A stretch of 64,000 bases of DNA. Source: Larix kaempferi. Its lineage: Eukaryota; Streptophyta; Pinopsida; Pinales; Pinaceae. Positions within the stretch are counted from its first letter, which is position 1, and the number at the start of each line of letters is the position of its first letter. The notes below the pieces were generated by a model. That model worked only from the letters and a program-made list of their open reading frames with translations, did no database searches and had not been told where the DNA came from. Location: the NCBI GenBank assembly GCA_027924585.1, contig BSBM01000096.1, positions 2,294,001 to 2,358,000 on the forward strand. Direction: 5' to 3'. A program made the translations under genes and the position numbers. Positions 9,850 to 22,249 of this stretch are shown here, one piece after another.

Positions 9850-11040
9850 AAAATATATTTAAATTAAAAAATATAGACATATAGATCCAATAAAATTTAG
9901 AAACTAGAACATTTACAAATATTCAATAGAAATTAGAATCAAAACACATTATCTTGATTTGATTTGTCATACACATCTGAGCCTAATTTGCATATCAGAC
10001 ACAACAGTTAGTGACTTAGGCATAACATCTACAACTAAATTTCTTTTTGAAACTCTATTTGGCCTATCGCAGCTAACCAAACCTTAGTTGCGTAGGTGCA
10101 TAAAATACAAACACCACAACAAATAGCACAACACATAACAAGAAAAACATCATTACATACATAACAAAAAAGAGATAAGGTGCAATGCTATAGATACTAA
10201 TTTCACTTAAGTATAGATGCACTGTAGAACAATACATTAATTTCATTAGACTCCATTCTCAAACTTTGTTACAAGAGGCATTCAACTATTTGTACCTTTA
10301 GTTCATATGATACAAAAAATACAAAAGTCATCGTTTAATCTTCCAACTCTTCAACTTCTAATCTATTTATCTTCAATTTGTTGTATGTTGCTTCAACTTA
10401 TCCATACTTTCTGCATTGGATATTCCACAACTTGTCAAGATCCTTTCTCTCCAAAAATCGTAACCTGACATTATAGTTTTTTCTATGGCCTGCAGCTAAA
10501 CCTTGTGTATCCACACCAGTTTTCAAATAACCCACGGCTCTAGATATTCAAAATTCACACAGCCTAACCTTGTTTGTTTGCATATGTCTTTCACTTCCTA
10601 CAACCTAATTTTGTGGGGCTTGGTCCTTCAATCAAAATTCTTGCAACCTAACCTTGTAGGTGTTAGTTCTTCTATTACCCCCCATTTTGCATGGGTGTCC
10701 ACTTTTGATTCTTATCAAATATCCAATTGGGGGTTACATCTTGTTGGAAATTTGATACCTTAGATGACTTTATGGATCTTCATGCTAGTAGCTATGGGAT
10801 GATGGTTGGATATTCAATGATACATCTCTTTCATTTGGATCACTTTCATATGACGTATTGATGACATTTAGAGTGTTGGTTACGTCATTTTACTTTCATA
10901 CTTAGGATGACATGATTGATTGCATGGATGGTTACTTCATAGAAGCATTTTGATGATTGTTTCATGCATGGAAATATTAGATAACGATTTAGGTCAACAA
11001 ACCATTCACTCATATTTGAATACTATTGCAGACTCACAAA
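9850..11040. other. AT-rich spacer with a short internal repeat
   Basis: No recognisable gene is seen. At about 10558-10655 the phrase AACCTAACCTTGT and variants recur three times inside an 86-codon open stretch (10503-10763), so that open frame is probably a by-product of repetition. The remainder is AT-rich without features. Confidence 0.4.
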
Positions 11041-11430
11041 AAATCAGTATCTTAGGCCTAAATTCACACGGCAGTTAAAAGCATGCATTTATTCTTCCAT
11101 CTGATGAAAAACAACACATGGATCTGCCCACCTTTCAACAGGGGTTTGTTGCAATGTTAGGTCTATTGGATATTTTTGTCCTAAAGATGACATTGATGTG
11201 TTTGTAGCAACATGGCATCGGATTTTGAATGCACCACTAGTAGATCCTTCATCATATTACAACATTACAGGGTATATTAAGATCTAAGATGGTGATTTTG
11301 CTACCTAAAATAATGTTGACCTGTAGCATGATCTGTGCTTTTGGTTAATGATATGATGGCAGCTGGAGGATAATATTGACAGTCATCTCAGCATGATAAA
11401 GTTTCATCTCTTCAAAAAAAAAATCAAAAA
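11041..11430 (+). pseudogene. Unrecognised protein-like trace
   Basis: In shifting frames the plus strand reads FILPSDEKQHMDLPTFQQGF, then DIDVFVATWHRILNAPLVDP, then CFWLMIWWQLEDNIDSHL. The amino-acid usage is protein-like and the segments lie in a consistent order, suggesting a decayed coding sequence broken by stops and at least two indels. I do not recognise the family. It could be a retroelement gag or a captured host fragment. Confidence 0.25.
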
Positions 11431-11662
11431 AAAAATCAACATTTAATCCATCATTATCATGTGTAGTATGGAAGTCAGATGAAAGGTTTTCAGACTACCC
11501 TATTGGCTATTTCTATTTCTAGTGTGAGGGTCGATCCAGATTGAATATCCCTGTAGATCTGTAACTACACCCATGGAGAGATAAAAATAAACTTTTCTCA
11601 TATCAAATTTCAGTTCAAGGATTCAACAACTAGCTTCCTCAAAGTAAGGGTCCGCTCTAAAG

Positions 11663-11930
11663 TTGCAAGCAATGGTTGAATCCCTCTTTCCATGGTTATA
11701 ATTTTCATTATTATTTTTCTTTGTGTGCAGTGGTTGAATCCCTCTTTCATTATTATAGGCCCTAAGGAACATTTGAAAGATCCAAACATTAGGGGAAATT
11801 GTATTTTGGAAGGTCCCATCTATGATGTGGACAGTGGCATTTTTCTCTCTTACCATGTACTACATGTTGAGACATGTCAAATAATTTTCCATTATTTAGG
11901 TGGAGAGGAGCAATACAACGTTCAATAGAA
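11663..11930 (+). repeat. Short direct duplication and small open frame
   Basis: GTGGTTGAATCCCTCTTT-type text occurs at about 11672 and 11730, 58 bp apart, and a cousin (AATGGTTGAATCCCTC) recurs at about 13302. The overlapping 78-codon plus-strand open stretch ends in a segment I cannot assign. This is likely repeat debris upstream of the LINE fragment. Confidence 0.4.
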
Positions 11931-12224
11931 GCAATGTGGCATTAACACCTTAATAACCCAACTCAATGTCATCTTCTATGACTCAACCCTTTGAATTTGG
12001 TAATCCTTTCCATGCATTTGGTTCATATCCATGACTTCATGATCTCTCTAGCTCAAGACCTTTTCAACTAGCCTAAGAAAATCCAAGTTTTGATTTAGCA
12101 AAAGAGTATCTACCTGAGGAGGATCTTGCCCATAAAAAGAGGTCTTCGATGGCAAGATGATAGGGAAAAAAACTAATAAGTTTTCAAGGGATAGTGCAAA
12201 GTCTAGGGAGAAGAGTGAACATCG

Positions 12225-12895
12225 CCAAAATAAATCTAAGAAATGTGTTAAACTTAATCCTAAGAAGATGAAAAATATTCTATAAGAGGATGTTTCAATG
12301 ACCCAGATTATGTCATTTCAAGAAATTTCCCTGGTTGGTAAGTTTTATAATAGGTTGATTGCCAAAAAAACCCTTCAATTATGGATGAGTGATGTATAGT
12401 TTCCTGTATTATGATACATTCCATAATATTGTGTTTTGTTTAGAGATTGGCTTACCTTCATATATAAAAAGGGAGATAATGTTGTTCAAATTTGTGAACG
12501 AAAATGACTTTGGGTGAACTCCATTCTCTCTCTAAAACCTTGGTCTTCAAGGTTTGACCCCATAAGAGAAAAATCCACCATCCAACCAATTTGGGTCAAA
12601 CACCCAACCCTCTTGTTGAATTATGGAATTCCCCAACCGTCAAAACATTTGGGAGTTCAATTAGTAGATTCATTTTCTTTGATGTGAGAATGGAGCAAAG
12701 GAACTTATAGAAGGTGGTACAAATATGCATTGAGGTAGAGTCGGTAGAAGGACTTCCTGATAATATAGCCATAGAAGCTGAAAAATGGAGCTATAACTAT
12801 GCCATAGACTATGATAATATTCCTTTCATGTGTTTGTTTCGTCATGTTTGTGGCCACTTGAAGGTTCAACATATAGCTAAATGAAACCATGACCC
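12225..12895 (+). mobile_element. LINE ORF1 remnant (DUF4283 and zinc knuckle)
   Basis: Broken plus-strand frames give EISLVGKFYNRLIAKKTLQL, a block typical of the DUF4283 nucleic-acid-binding domain in plant L1 ORF1. Then come a WLTFIYKKGDN segment, an IWVKHPTLLLNYG segment matching the usual WV-LP-LP---W block, and FMCFVCHVCGHLKVQHIAK at about 12827-12885, where the CCHC knuckle lies. ORF1 proteins bind LINE RNA. No ORF2 follows, so the copy is truncated, and at least six stops are present. Confidence 0.6.
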
Positions 12896-12899
12896 AGGG

Positions 12900-13857
12900 A
12901 CTCCTTTATGGGCTTGTAATGATTTTTATTCCAAAGTTGGAACTATTTCTCCTCTATGTGAGGCTATCCTAACTAAAACTAAGACAATTTGGAGGCCAAA
13001 CAAATCCCCTCTTGTTTGATCCATTAAAGAACCTACCAAAATCGAAGGGATTGTTGGGAACAAACATTATTGAAGAGAATCATTATATTTGTTGATCCCT
13101 CAATTCCCCTTAATATTTTTGGCCATGAAGTAATAGATGATGGATTTCAAAACCTTGGATCCCTACATGCTATATGAGTTTTCAACACTGGTCCACTAGT
13201 TAGTATCTATTATTTCTTATCAAAATGCCTTATTATGTTTTGTTGAGTATCGAATTTCCCTTTCATAATTTAGATAAAATCCAAGGAAAGAGGGATTAGC
13301 AATGGTTGAATCCCTCACATCTGGGCAGTTCTGGGCCCTATAATGACAAGCTACAACAGTGCACCTTCTAGCAGCCTCATCATTTAGTTCTGGGCTAGTT
13401 TTGTGGATGTGAGGTAGTTTTCATAATGGTGGAGCTAGGATCTTATCAAGATTAGCAAGATGATCCAGAACGAGATTGTGAAGTCTGTTGACTATCCTAA
13501 AATAGCAGAGCAACATTTAATGGATTTCAAGTGAAATTAGATTATGAATTACAGTTGTTGGTGCATCACATTGCATGACCATACTAAGGTTTGTCTAAGT
13601 TTCAATTGGCTCACTAGGTTATTACATCTGCAAAATCCCAAAATTTCCTATGGCATTTACAGTGATCCATCTCTCTCGCCATGTATGTGCTAGATAATAG
13701 ATAAAGAGTTTACCAAAGATAGATCCAGTAATTTGGATATCAAGTGCCGGAAATGGAGATAAATTTGGAATTCCCTGAAACGAGAATATTATGCATATCT
13801 AGGGTTTAAATGCCAGAAACCGTGCCATTTTTTGCGTCTCCTGCAACTGTGTTGATG
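12900..13857. other. No recognisable gene
   Basis: Decayed sequence continues after the zinc-knuckle region. A few protein-like words occur but no domain can be assigned. Some of it may be the ORF1-ORF2 linker of the same LINE. Confidence 0.3.
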
Positions 13858-14078
13858 GTGCCTCCTATGTGTGGGTTTTTCCAAGATTTTCCTTCTCCTC
13901 CGCATGGGTTTCTCCAGGTCTCGAGCGGGCTGGTGGGGTGCCTCCTCTGCGCGGGTTTCTCCAAGTCTCGAGAGGGCTACTGGGGTGCCTCCTCTGCGCG
14001 GGTTTCTTCAAGTCTCAAGTGGGCTGGTGGAGTGCCTCCTCTGCACGGGTTTCTCCAAGTCTCGAGTGTGTTTGGGCC
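13858..14078. repeat. GC-rich 47-bp minisatellite
   Basis: GTGCCTCCTCTGCGCGGGTT, followed by CTCCAAGTCTCGAG, starts at 13938, 13985 and 14032. An earlier partial unit at 13858 is enlarged by about 33 bp. The 47-bp period is not a multiple of three, so the same peptide words appear successively in all three plus frames. This produces the overlapping open stretches between 13810 and 14364. The block is much richer in GC than its surroundings. No coding function is claimed. Confidence 0.85.
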
Positions 14079-15586
14079 TGCAATCTCTAGTTGTCTCAGG
14101 TGCCAGATGGGCGAGCGGGAAAACAATGGCATTTGGATTTTCAATTTATGTTTTTGCTTTGTTTTTGTTTTATTTATTTTTAAATTTTTTTTATATAATA
14201 CATTACATGAAATTAAATTATTTTATATATGTTTTAATTTTATAATTTGTTTATTTAATTTAATTTATTTTCTATTATATGTATTTTCTATTTCTATTAG
14301 GGTTAGGGATTTCCCTAAGAAGACAAGAACATCTAGGTTTTTGAGTAACTTCAATATATTCTAGACAAGCACTATAACAACTTATAATGCACCCAAATGA
14401 GCAATCATTAAAAACTGTGTTGCACATAATATTTCAACAAAAACACATGGCACTTAGGTTGAACCTTTTGTCATACAAATTTCTTTAATACCTTTAGTAA
14501 ATTCTAGGAAAGAAACATACTAAGGTACTTAAGAACCCAAGAGGATCAACCCAATTAATAATTCACACTTCTCCTACTTTAGTTCATGCTTTTATTGATG
14601 TTTTACATTGGTACAAAAAAAGGCATTGATTCAATTAACAACTCTTCACACAACACCTACTATGTCACACCAATCTACTCCTAGTGTGACTATTGTTCCC
14701 TTTCCTGAATATCCATTGTAATATCATTTTATATATGGATTCTATAGATGTTGATGAGAGAAACTTACTTAATGAACTTGTATCCTTGCCACATCATATA
14801 AATATTTTCTTAACATTTTTTAATGTCAAATACAAAACTCTCAATTAACCATTTTAAGTGGATGTTCCCTATGCAACTCAATAGGCCATCCAATAACAAT
14901 TATAAAAGAAAAAGGGTTGAGGTTCAATTTTAATTTTATATGTAAATCAAGTTGAGTAAAGATCCAAATCCTAGGCTCTATCAAGCGCCGAGAGGGATCA
15001 AATCTCCCGAGGTGCAAACATCTACTCGAATAGAGTCTAGAAACCCTCCCATACCATCACTACATGTTGATTATTATTCTATAGGTTGATTTCTTTATTG
15101 TCGAATTGTTAGTGTGAGACATGATTGAGTCTAGAAACCCTCCCATACTGTCACTACATGTGTCTAGTATAACCATGCAAAACTCCAGTCCGTACAACCA
15201 CCCATTGAAAAAAATTCAATGCTGGCCCCATTCGGTACATTAATTATTCTATACATTATTCAAAATTAAGAAAAAAATATACTTTTATTTACATTATACA
15301 AATCCACTAATTAGTAATTGAAATATCCCAAAAAATAACACATAAATCTTATAACTTGAATAACACATAAAAAAAACACATTCGTCCCTGTTCTCACGAA
15401 AATTGAAACCTAGGTTTTTCATCCCAATATCGACGAATGTTCATGGAACTTTATAAAACGTGGATATTGCCACGATTTTTCCGCCCTGACAAAAAAAAAG
15501 GTTAAAAAATCATTTTTTGAACCCACGAATGTTGAAAATGTGGAAAATTTTCGTGGAACAATCCACCCATATGTAGTAGTGATGGT
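14079..15586. other. AT-rich spacer with a foldback-arm copy and a direct repeat
   Basis: At 14961-15030 lies a single copy of the arm sequence of the foldback element found at 24214-24393 (GATCCAAATCCTAGGCTCTA onwards). A direct repeat GAGTCTAGAAACCCTCCCAT occurs at 15033 and 15127, 94 bp apart. No genes are seen. The rest is AT-rich. Confidence 0.55.
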
Positions 15587-15906
15587 TGTTGGGGTGTTGG
15601 TGCATCCCAGTTAGTTGCAACTGACAGAATTATCTTGTGGTTGGTGCCACTTTGGGTTGTAGCCCATTCTGGAGATTGAAGTCTCCAATTATAAAGAGTT
15701 TACAAAGCTTATATCTTGTCTCTTGTAATGTGTTGATGATAATGTGTCTTGCTTAATGAATGACATGTGATATAGTTTATTGACGAATATGATATTGAAG
15801 TGAATTTGTAATTAATGATATAATATTTGAGAGAAGAAGTTGAAATTGTTAATAAGTGCAATCTCACTAATTCACCCCCCCTCTCAGTGAGCCATTGTGT
15901 CTAACA
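15587..15906 (+). mobile_element. Ty1/copia 5' LTR
   Basis: A likely LTR of about 320 bp starts TGTTGGGGTG at 15587 and ends CTAACA at 15906, immediately before a primer-binding site. The TG...CA ends, the size and the position relative to gag are typical of Ty1/copia elements. The start is inferred from the TG and the usual length; only a second LTR copy could prove it, and none is in the window. Confidence 0.6.
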
Positions 15907-15907
15907 A

Positions 15908-15920
15908 TTGGTATCAGAGC
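15908..15920 (+). promoter_or_regulatory. Primer-binding site, initiator tRNA-Met type
   Basis: TTGGTATCAGAGC matches the 3' end complement of plant initiator methionine tRNA, the standard primer for copia reverse transcription. It lies one base after the LTR end and 62 bp before the gag ATG. Confidence 0.9.
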
Positions 15921-15982
15921 AGGCCTTCATCACAAGCCTAGCAAGCTTGAAGGGATCCATAGACACAAGTGGAAGGCAGATC

Positions 15983-17735
15983 ATGGATGCTTATTCGGAA
16001 GATGGAGTTCCATTGTTTAATGGATCAAATTATGTATCTTGGAGCATTAGAATGAGAGTTTATATACAGGCATATGGATATGATATCTGGGAATCAATTA
16101 AGGATGGTTACACTCCTCCAAAAGGCATACCGAAGGAAGCAGCCGCTAAGAATTTACATGAAAGAAATGAAAAGGCACTAAGCTTGATCATAAGTGGCTT
16201 ATCTCAAATTGAGAAGGAAAGACTGAATTTTGGTGAGTACACTTCAGCCAAAGATCTTTGGCTCAAGATAGAAGAAGAATATCAAAGGAATGTTCAAGAC
16301 ATAAATGAGGAAACAAATGTCAAGACCTCTAAAGATGAAAAACAAGAAGAGAAGGAGGCACAAGCTTTGAATGGAAGTAAAGGTAAGGACTCTTTTGATT
16401 CTAAATGTGATGACATTGAGATTCTACTTACAGAAAATGAGAAGGAAGACTTATTGAAAGTCAAAGAGGCATTTGCATGTACTCTATTGGATATGGATGT
16501 CAAATCCAATTCAAGGATTAGAAAGAAGATTATGGGAGCATTTGAAAAATACCAAATGGAGACAAAGACCTTGTTCATGAAATTAAAACTCAAGAACAAA
16601 TACTTGCAAGATAAGCTGGAAGATCAAAATGATGAAATGAAAAAATTGAAGATCGGATTAGCAAAAGAACAAGAACAGATTGGTATAGACCCTAAAGATA
16701 TTGAGGAGACTACCTAGGCTAATATTGATCTAAAAATCCCGTTGGAGGAAGCTAAAAGAAGAAAATAAACTATGAAGATCCAGCTAAAAGAACAAGAGAA
16801 GATAATGGACCTACTGAAGACAAGCTTACAATTAGAGCTAGAAGACAAGAATAATGAATTTGAAAAACTAAAGTCTGAACTTATCAATCAAAGAGTGGCT
16901 GACTCAAAATTGCTTGAAGAGACAAGAAGAAATAATATTGGCTTGAGGACTCAGCTCGAAGAAGCCAGAAGAATAGAAGAAGCCATGAAGCTTCAACTGG
17001 AAGAAAGAGGGAAGACAAATCAGAGGCTTGAAATGGAAATTGTTGGTCTTAGAAAAAAAATTGAGAAGTCAAAAGCTCATGTAAAGTTCAATGAAAGTTT
17101 AGTTATCTTGGATGAAATTCTAAAGTGTCAAAGGTCTCCATTCGACACATCTGGCCTTGGGTACAAAAAGGTAGAAGTCAAATTGGAAGAAGCCATGTGG
17201 TCCCCCAAGACTCCTGAAGTTGGATCCAATAAAGCTCCTCATGCACCTGCACATGACAACAAAGAAATTGAAAGATAAAAAATGCATCAAGAAGTTGTTT
17301 CCACTCCTCAAAGCAAATTCTTTAGAAGAAGAGAGCCAACTACAAGATGAAATCAAGCACCCAGATATGATAGCAACTTTAATGGTTATTGATATTCTTG
17401 TAATGGTTTTGGTCACACGACTATCGATTGTTCATTCCAAGAAAGAAGAAATGCTAGAAGTCAAAGTAATCAAATGAGATGTTGGCCATGTGATCGAATT
17501 GGACATGTGGCTTCTAGATGTTATACTTTGAGATGCTTCACTTGTGGTGGTGTTGGCCACAAAGCCCAAGTATGCATAAGTTCAAGAAGACAATTCATGA
17601 GAAGCTTCTCATACCCATTAGCAATGAAGTTCAATGAATCTTGGAAGAAGAATCATACTAGCAGATTTGAAAAGATCAATGTTCACGACCATTGACATCC
17701 TAAGGTATGGGTAAGGAAGAAAATTCTGCTAAATC
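15983..17735 (+). pseudogene. Ty1/copia gag with three zinc knuckles
   Basis: One frame runs from ATG 15983 to about 17735. The N-terminal domain contains VPLFNGSNYVSWSIRMRVYI and LSLIISGLSQIEKERLNFGE, the copia gag pattern. A long Glu/Lys-rich coiled-coil stretch follows (16290-17110). Three CCHC motifs come next: CNGFGHTTIDC with its first Cys replaced by TGA (about 17384), CWPCDRIGHVASRC and CFTCGGVGHKAQVC. It ends near KVWVRKK, which normally lies just before the protease. In-frame stops are at 16715, 16766, 17276, about 17346 and 17384. No protease, integrase or RT follows: the element is cut where the minus-strand LINE begins. Gag forms the particle that packages element RNA. Confidence 0.8.
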
Positions 17736-17739
17736 TAAA

Positions 17740-18460
17740 TGAAGTGGATGATAAGTCTCCAAAATTCTCACTGACCATCTTTAGATGGTCTCCAAGCTGC
17801 AAAAGATCAATGTCCTTGAGCTTCGATGAGTTCTTCATCTAGTTAACAACAAACAAGGAGTCACCAAAAACCTGGAGATGAGTTATCCCTCTCCCAATGG
17901 CATATCTTAGAAGGTTGAACAAAGCTTGCAATTCATCCCAATTGTGTGTACCTCCAACCAAAGCCCCTTTACCATGAACAAGGTGTCCCTTCGACAAAGT
18001 AAGTGCAAAATACACTCCACATTTTTTCCACTATCTTGACAACCCCCATTAAAGCAATCCCATGGAAAATCCATAGGATGATGGAAAGGCCCGACCTACC
18101 TAATTTTTGGAAATTTTACAAACTGGCGATAATAACAAAAAGGGACATTTACCTATCCAATTAATGGAGGGACCAAAGAAAACTTATAAGTGAATACAAC
18201 CTGATTCCACAATAACCAAAACCCCCATGAGACCAGAAAATGAAGAGAACATAATTCCTTCAGATCCGGCATCGAGAAGTACCTTTGGAAGCATGCATCT
18301 ATGGTAGGGCCTGACCACATATAGTTCTTCTTTAAAATCACTTCAATATCCTGCTAGAATAATCGGATAAAACTACAGTTGAGAAAAACATGTGCTACAG
18401 ATTCTTCAGCCCTCTTATAAAACGAGCATAAGCCTAGACCACTCGTTCTTCTACAAATGA
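17740..18460 (-). pseudogene. LINE ORF2 C-terminus: Cys/His domain and RNase H
   Basis: About 18460-18360 gives CRRTSGLGLCSFYKRAEES and AHVFLNCSF, the zf-RVT pattern found after plant LINE RTs. About 18090-17740 gives GGCQDSG, then TIGMNCKLCS (a changed W-AE-A block), DMPLGEG and, after frame shifts, QLGDHLKMVSENF, the RNase H order of plant L1 elements. Catalytic residues are mostly lost. The LINE sequence ends close to where copia gag reading ends on the other strand. Confidence 0.65.
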
Positions 18461-19539
18461 TCCCAAGTAAGAACAAAAATTGATAACAAAAGCCACATAT
18501 GAAGAGTGCTTTTCAGAGGAACAAGGCCTTTCTAAATCTTCTTCCACCACCACTGTTTAGAGAGATTATCGCTTTGAAACATTGATTTGTATCCCAACCT
18601 CACTGAATACTTTCCACCATCAGCATTGAAGGTCCATACCTGAGAGTCAGCTTCCTCCTTCATCCTGATATGAGCTTGAACAAGATTTTGACGATAAAGA
18701 TCCCATAATCTACTCCATTTACCAACCAACCTTAAGTCCTCGGAAAAGAGCCATCCTTGTTGCCATAAGTTTGATTCCAGAGGTTTAGCTACTTTGTTTA
18801 GGGTTTCCTTTCCAATAGATTGCATATATTCAATTAGGGCCACTAGAAGATGCATTTTCATTCTACAACCCATAATGGGATAATAACCAATATGCACCAC
18901 TGTCCCATTGGAAACATTCCAGGAAATAAAAATCCCAATCACACGAAAGGCTTTGTTCATCATTCAAAACTTGAACAATAGATTTAGATTGGAGTCCGAT
19001 CCAATCAGTGATTGTACCTGGGGAAATATACTTGGAAACCAAAATGGATTTCCACAAACTTTCGCGCAACAAAAAATTCCATAAAGATTTGGCTTCCAAG
19101 ACTTGGTTAAAAATAAGGATGTTTTTAGAGCCCAATCTCCATAGGATTTTTGGGAGGCAATCTGCTTCTATTTAACCAAATGAAAACCTTGATATCTACT
19201 TTGTCCCCGCCACATATAGTTAAAACATAATTTTCTGATACGTAGGCCATAAGGTGCCAATATACGGGAATTACTTTCAGCATAGATTTAATGAGGACAA
19301 GTCTTCCACCTCTGGAAATCCATTTGTTACACCATAGGTTTAACCTGGCTTCTATTATGTTAACTATCCAAATCCAGACCAACTTGCCATATTTGTTTGG
19401 CTTAAGAGAGAAACCAAGATATTTAATTCCCTCTTCAAGATCACTCGCCTCAAAGGGGAAGAAATCTTTCCAGATAGGACTTGATTCTAAGTGATCCTGT
19501 AACCAATAAACAAAGGATTTCCTATTATTAATTTCCATA

Positions 19540-20490
19540 CATATGGCGTGGCAGAAGAGATCAAGAATCGCGCAGAGCCTTCGGAAATCTCTCTCAGACT
19601 AAAGATAGAACAAAAGTATGTCGTCCACGAAAAGGTGTGTAAGGACTTCCTTGCCATTAAACGAAACACTGGAAAGTATTTTGTGTCGATGTTCCTCAAG
19701 AAAAAGTTTGCTCAATCCTTCCACAATTTCGATAAATATATATGGATATAAGGGGCATCCTTTCTTGAGTCCTCTGGAGGATTTAAAAAAGGAAGACCCG
19801 GCCCCATTTATCACCCTTTCCTGAGAGAGGATTTAAAAAATTAAGACCCGGCCCCATTTATCATAACAACAAAGACGACAATTCAATGCATCCCATGACC
19901 TGAATAGTTATCTCCAAATTGAAACCAATATGAAGAAGATTCAGTTGGATGAAAAGCCACGAAGCCTTGTCATATGGTTTAGATATATCTAGCTTGAGGA
20001 CCTCGATCCTTTGGTTGTGTGGTTTAATCGAGTGTAAACCCTCGTGAGTTGAACCCATCGTTTCATGAATTGATCAACTTTTGAGGAACCCAAACTGTTC
20101 CTGGGAAATAGCATGAGAGAGGATTGGCTTGATCTTGACATCTATTAATTTGGCCAATATCTAATAGACTCTGTTACATAGGGAAATTGGCCTAAAATTG
20201 TCGAAGGTCTCAAGCCTGTCACATTTAGGAATGAGAGCGAGGAAGGTTGAATTAATGGAACCAGGTACATTAGAAATGAGAGCTTTGAAGGTTGAATTAA
20301 TGGAATCAGGTACATTCCCAAAGTTGTGAACCTCCTCCACCACCTTAAGCAAGTCCTCTCCCAAAATTTCAAAAAAATACACAAAGAACTCAACATGACA
20401 ACCATTCGGCCTGAGACTCTTATCCTCTGAAAAATCTTGAGAATATCCAATAGTTCCTCCTTTGTAATGGTTCTGGAACACTACTCATTT
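19540..20490 (-). pseudogene. LINE ORF2 reverse transcriptase
   Basis: Minus-strand blocks in order are FDNFRPISLCNRVY (20205-20164), VLKLDISKPYDKASW (about 19995), SSRGLKKGCPLYPYIFIEIV (about 19775) and HLFVDDILLFYL (19634-19599), with the catalytic F-V-D-D intact. The enzyme copies LINE RNA at the nicked chromosomal target. The RT is interrupted at 19860-19815 by a duplication of about 46 bp: GAGAGGATTTAAAAAA-type text ending in AGACCCGGCCCCATTTATCA occurs twice, at about 19777 and 19823. Confidence 0.8.
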
Positions 20491-20919
20491 TCTTATGCTT
20501 CCACCATCCTAGGGAAATTTTTGATAACATGCAAAACACAGTCCAACTGAGCATGTCCCGGATAGGATTACAAAGCAAAGAAATGGCGAGTGGCAAGATT
20601 GAATAAAGAATTGAAACCTCTCACCTGACGACCTTACTCAGCATGCATTTCCCAGATTGAATTAATATTGCGACGATGTTTAGCATAGTTTTGAAAAAAA
20701 ATTGTGTTATGATCCTCGATCTCAAGCCAAAGCACTCTTCTCTTCAAACGCCATTCAATTTCTCTATCTCTGAGGATGTCTTATTTATGTTGAGCAAGGA
20801 TAGAAATCTCTTGAATTACTGCCTCCAAATAGATGCTAGAAGGAAACGAATTTCGATATCTACAAGCTTAGCATCCTAGACATGCCTTTTCTCTCGATTC
20901 CAACTGACAATACGAACCT

Positions 20920-21771
20920 TTAGATGACGAAGAGAATCCGCAAGCTAGAGGCTTGCACTCCCGTTCTCCAAATCCCACACCGACGTCCAATTCTCCTTAA
21001 CAATCTTCTGAAAATCCTGGTCCATGGAACAACCAGAGTTATATTTGAAAGGGTACCCTGGTTTATAATCTGATAGTCCAACCTCCAAAATAATTGGGAA
21101 GTGATCCAAGAAACTACATTTACCAACGCACGACCTATAAATCCCAGATTCTTCACAAAGGGATTCATGCATGAAGAACCTATCTAGCCATTTTTCAATG
21201 GCATCATTTCCAGGTCTCTTACTGCTCCAGGTGGGCCTCATCTACGAAGGCTTAATATACACCCACCTCCTTTCATCAAACAAATCCCGCAAGAAAGACG
21301 CCAAGTGGTCCTCTCTTGCATGTCAACCCCAGATTTCTTCTCCTAAAAGAACTAGATTTAAATCCCCACCTGCAATGATATTGGTGCCCCAAAAACACTG
21401 AGATCGCATTATCTTTTCCCAAAATCCCTTCCTATTATCATACAACCCATATAAATTAAGAATGAGGAAACACTTGTCTAAATATTTTGAATATACCTCC
21501 GTTCCCAAGGAGGAGACACAAACAAAAGAATTTCCCACCACAATTGAGCAGTTAAAGCTCGAAATGAGGCCACCTAAGCGGCCCTTGGAATCAAGGGCTA
21601 GAAAAGTCCATTGCCCAATTTTTTTTCTAACATAGGAATTACAGATTCACCTTTAACCATAGTCTCTTGAATTAGTATCACATCGGGTTTCTCTTCATCT
21701 ACAAATATTTTGATGGTTGCTAATTTGGCTTGCCCTCTCAAGCCACGAGCATTTACTGATAGAATTTTCAT
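20920..21771 (-). pseudogene. LINE ORF2 N-terminus: AP-like endonuclease
   Basis: ORF2 probably starts at ATG 21771 with MKILSVNARGLRGQAKLATI. VILIQETMV (QE-T metal-binding Glu), then LILNLYGLYDNR, then AGGDLNLVL (GD-N block) and KCSFLDHFPIILEV (about 21123-21080; the usual SDH with Ser to Leu but the His kept) follow in order. These are the apurinic-endonuclease motifs that nick target DNA for reverse transcription. A TAG near 21603 and a frame change at about 21590 interrupt it. Confidence 0.8.
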
Positions 21772-22249
21772 TTGGGAAGACCCAAAAGGACTTTATTTGC
21801 TCTAAGCGCCTCAGTTATGCTCCACTATCTCCCTTGACTGATTTTCTTTTTGGATTTATCCTTTGCATAATGCATATTTGATTTTCTACCAACTTTCGAG
21901 GGGAAAGAAGGGAAAGGTCATCATAACCCATCCCCCTAGCCTCTTTGGCACAAGATCAAAACATATAAGGACCTTTGGAACTTTCCTTGGATACTTGGCT
22001 ACTTCCCACAGAAGACTGAGACTTTTGAGTCCAGCCCCTATCAAGAATTTCACCGAAATACTTACAACCAAATTGCTAGGAACTTCTTTAGAGATATGAG
22101 CCACATATTCGATATGAAACACACATCGACATTTTCTTTGGGATCTGGAACTGAATCAAGGGGGAGTATTTCTAAGAGTAAAATCAGACGACTTACCAGA
22201 GGGAGGAAAGATCGTTGAAGTGTTCTTCTAGATGCTTTCCAACTTGTTG

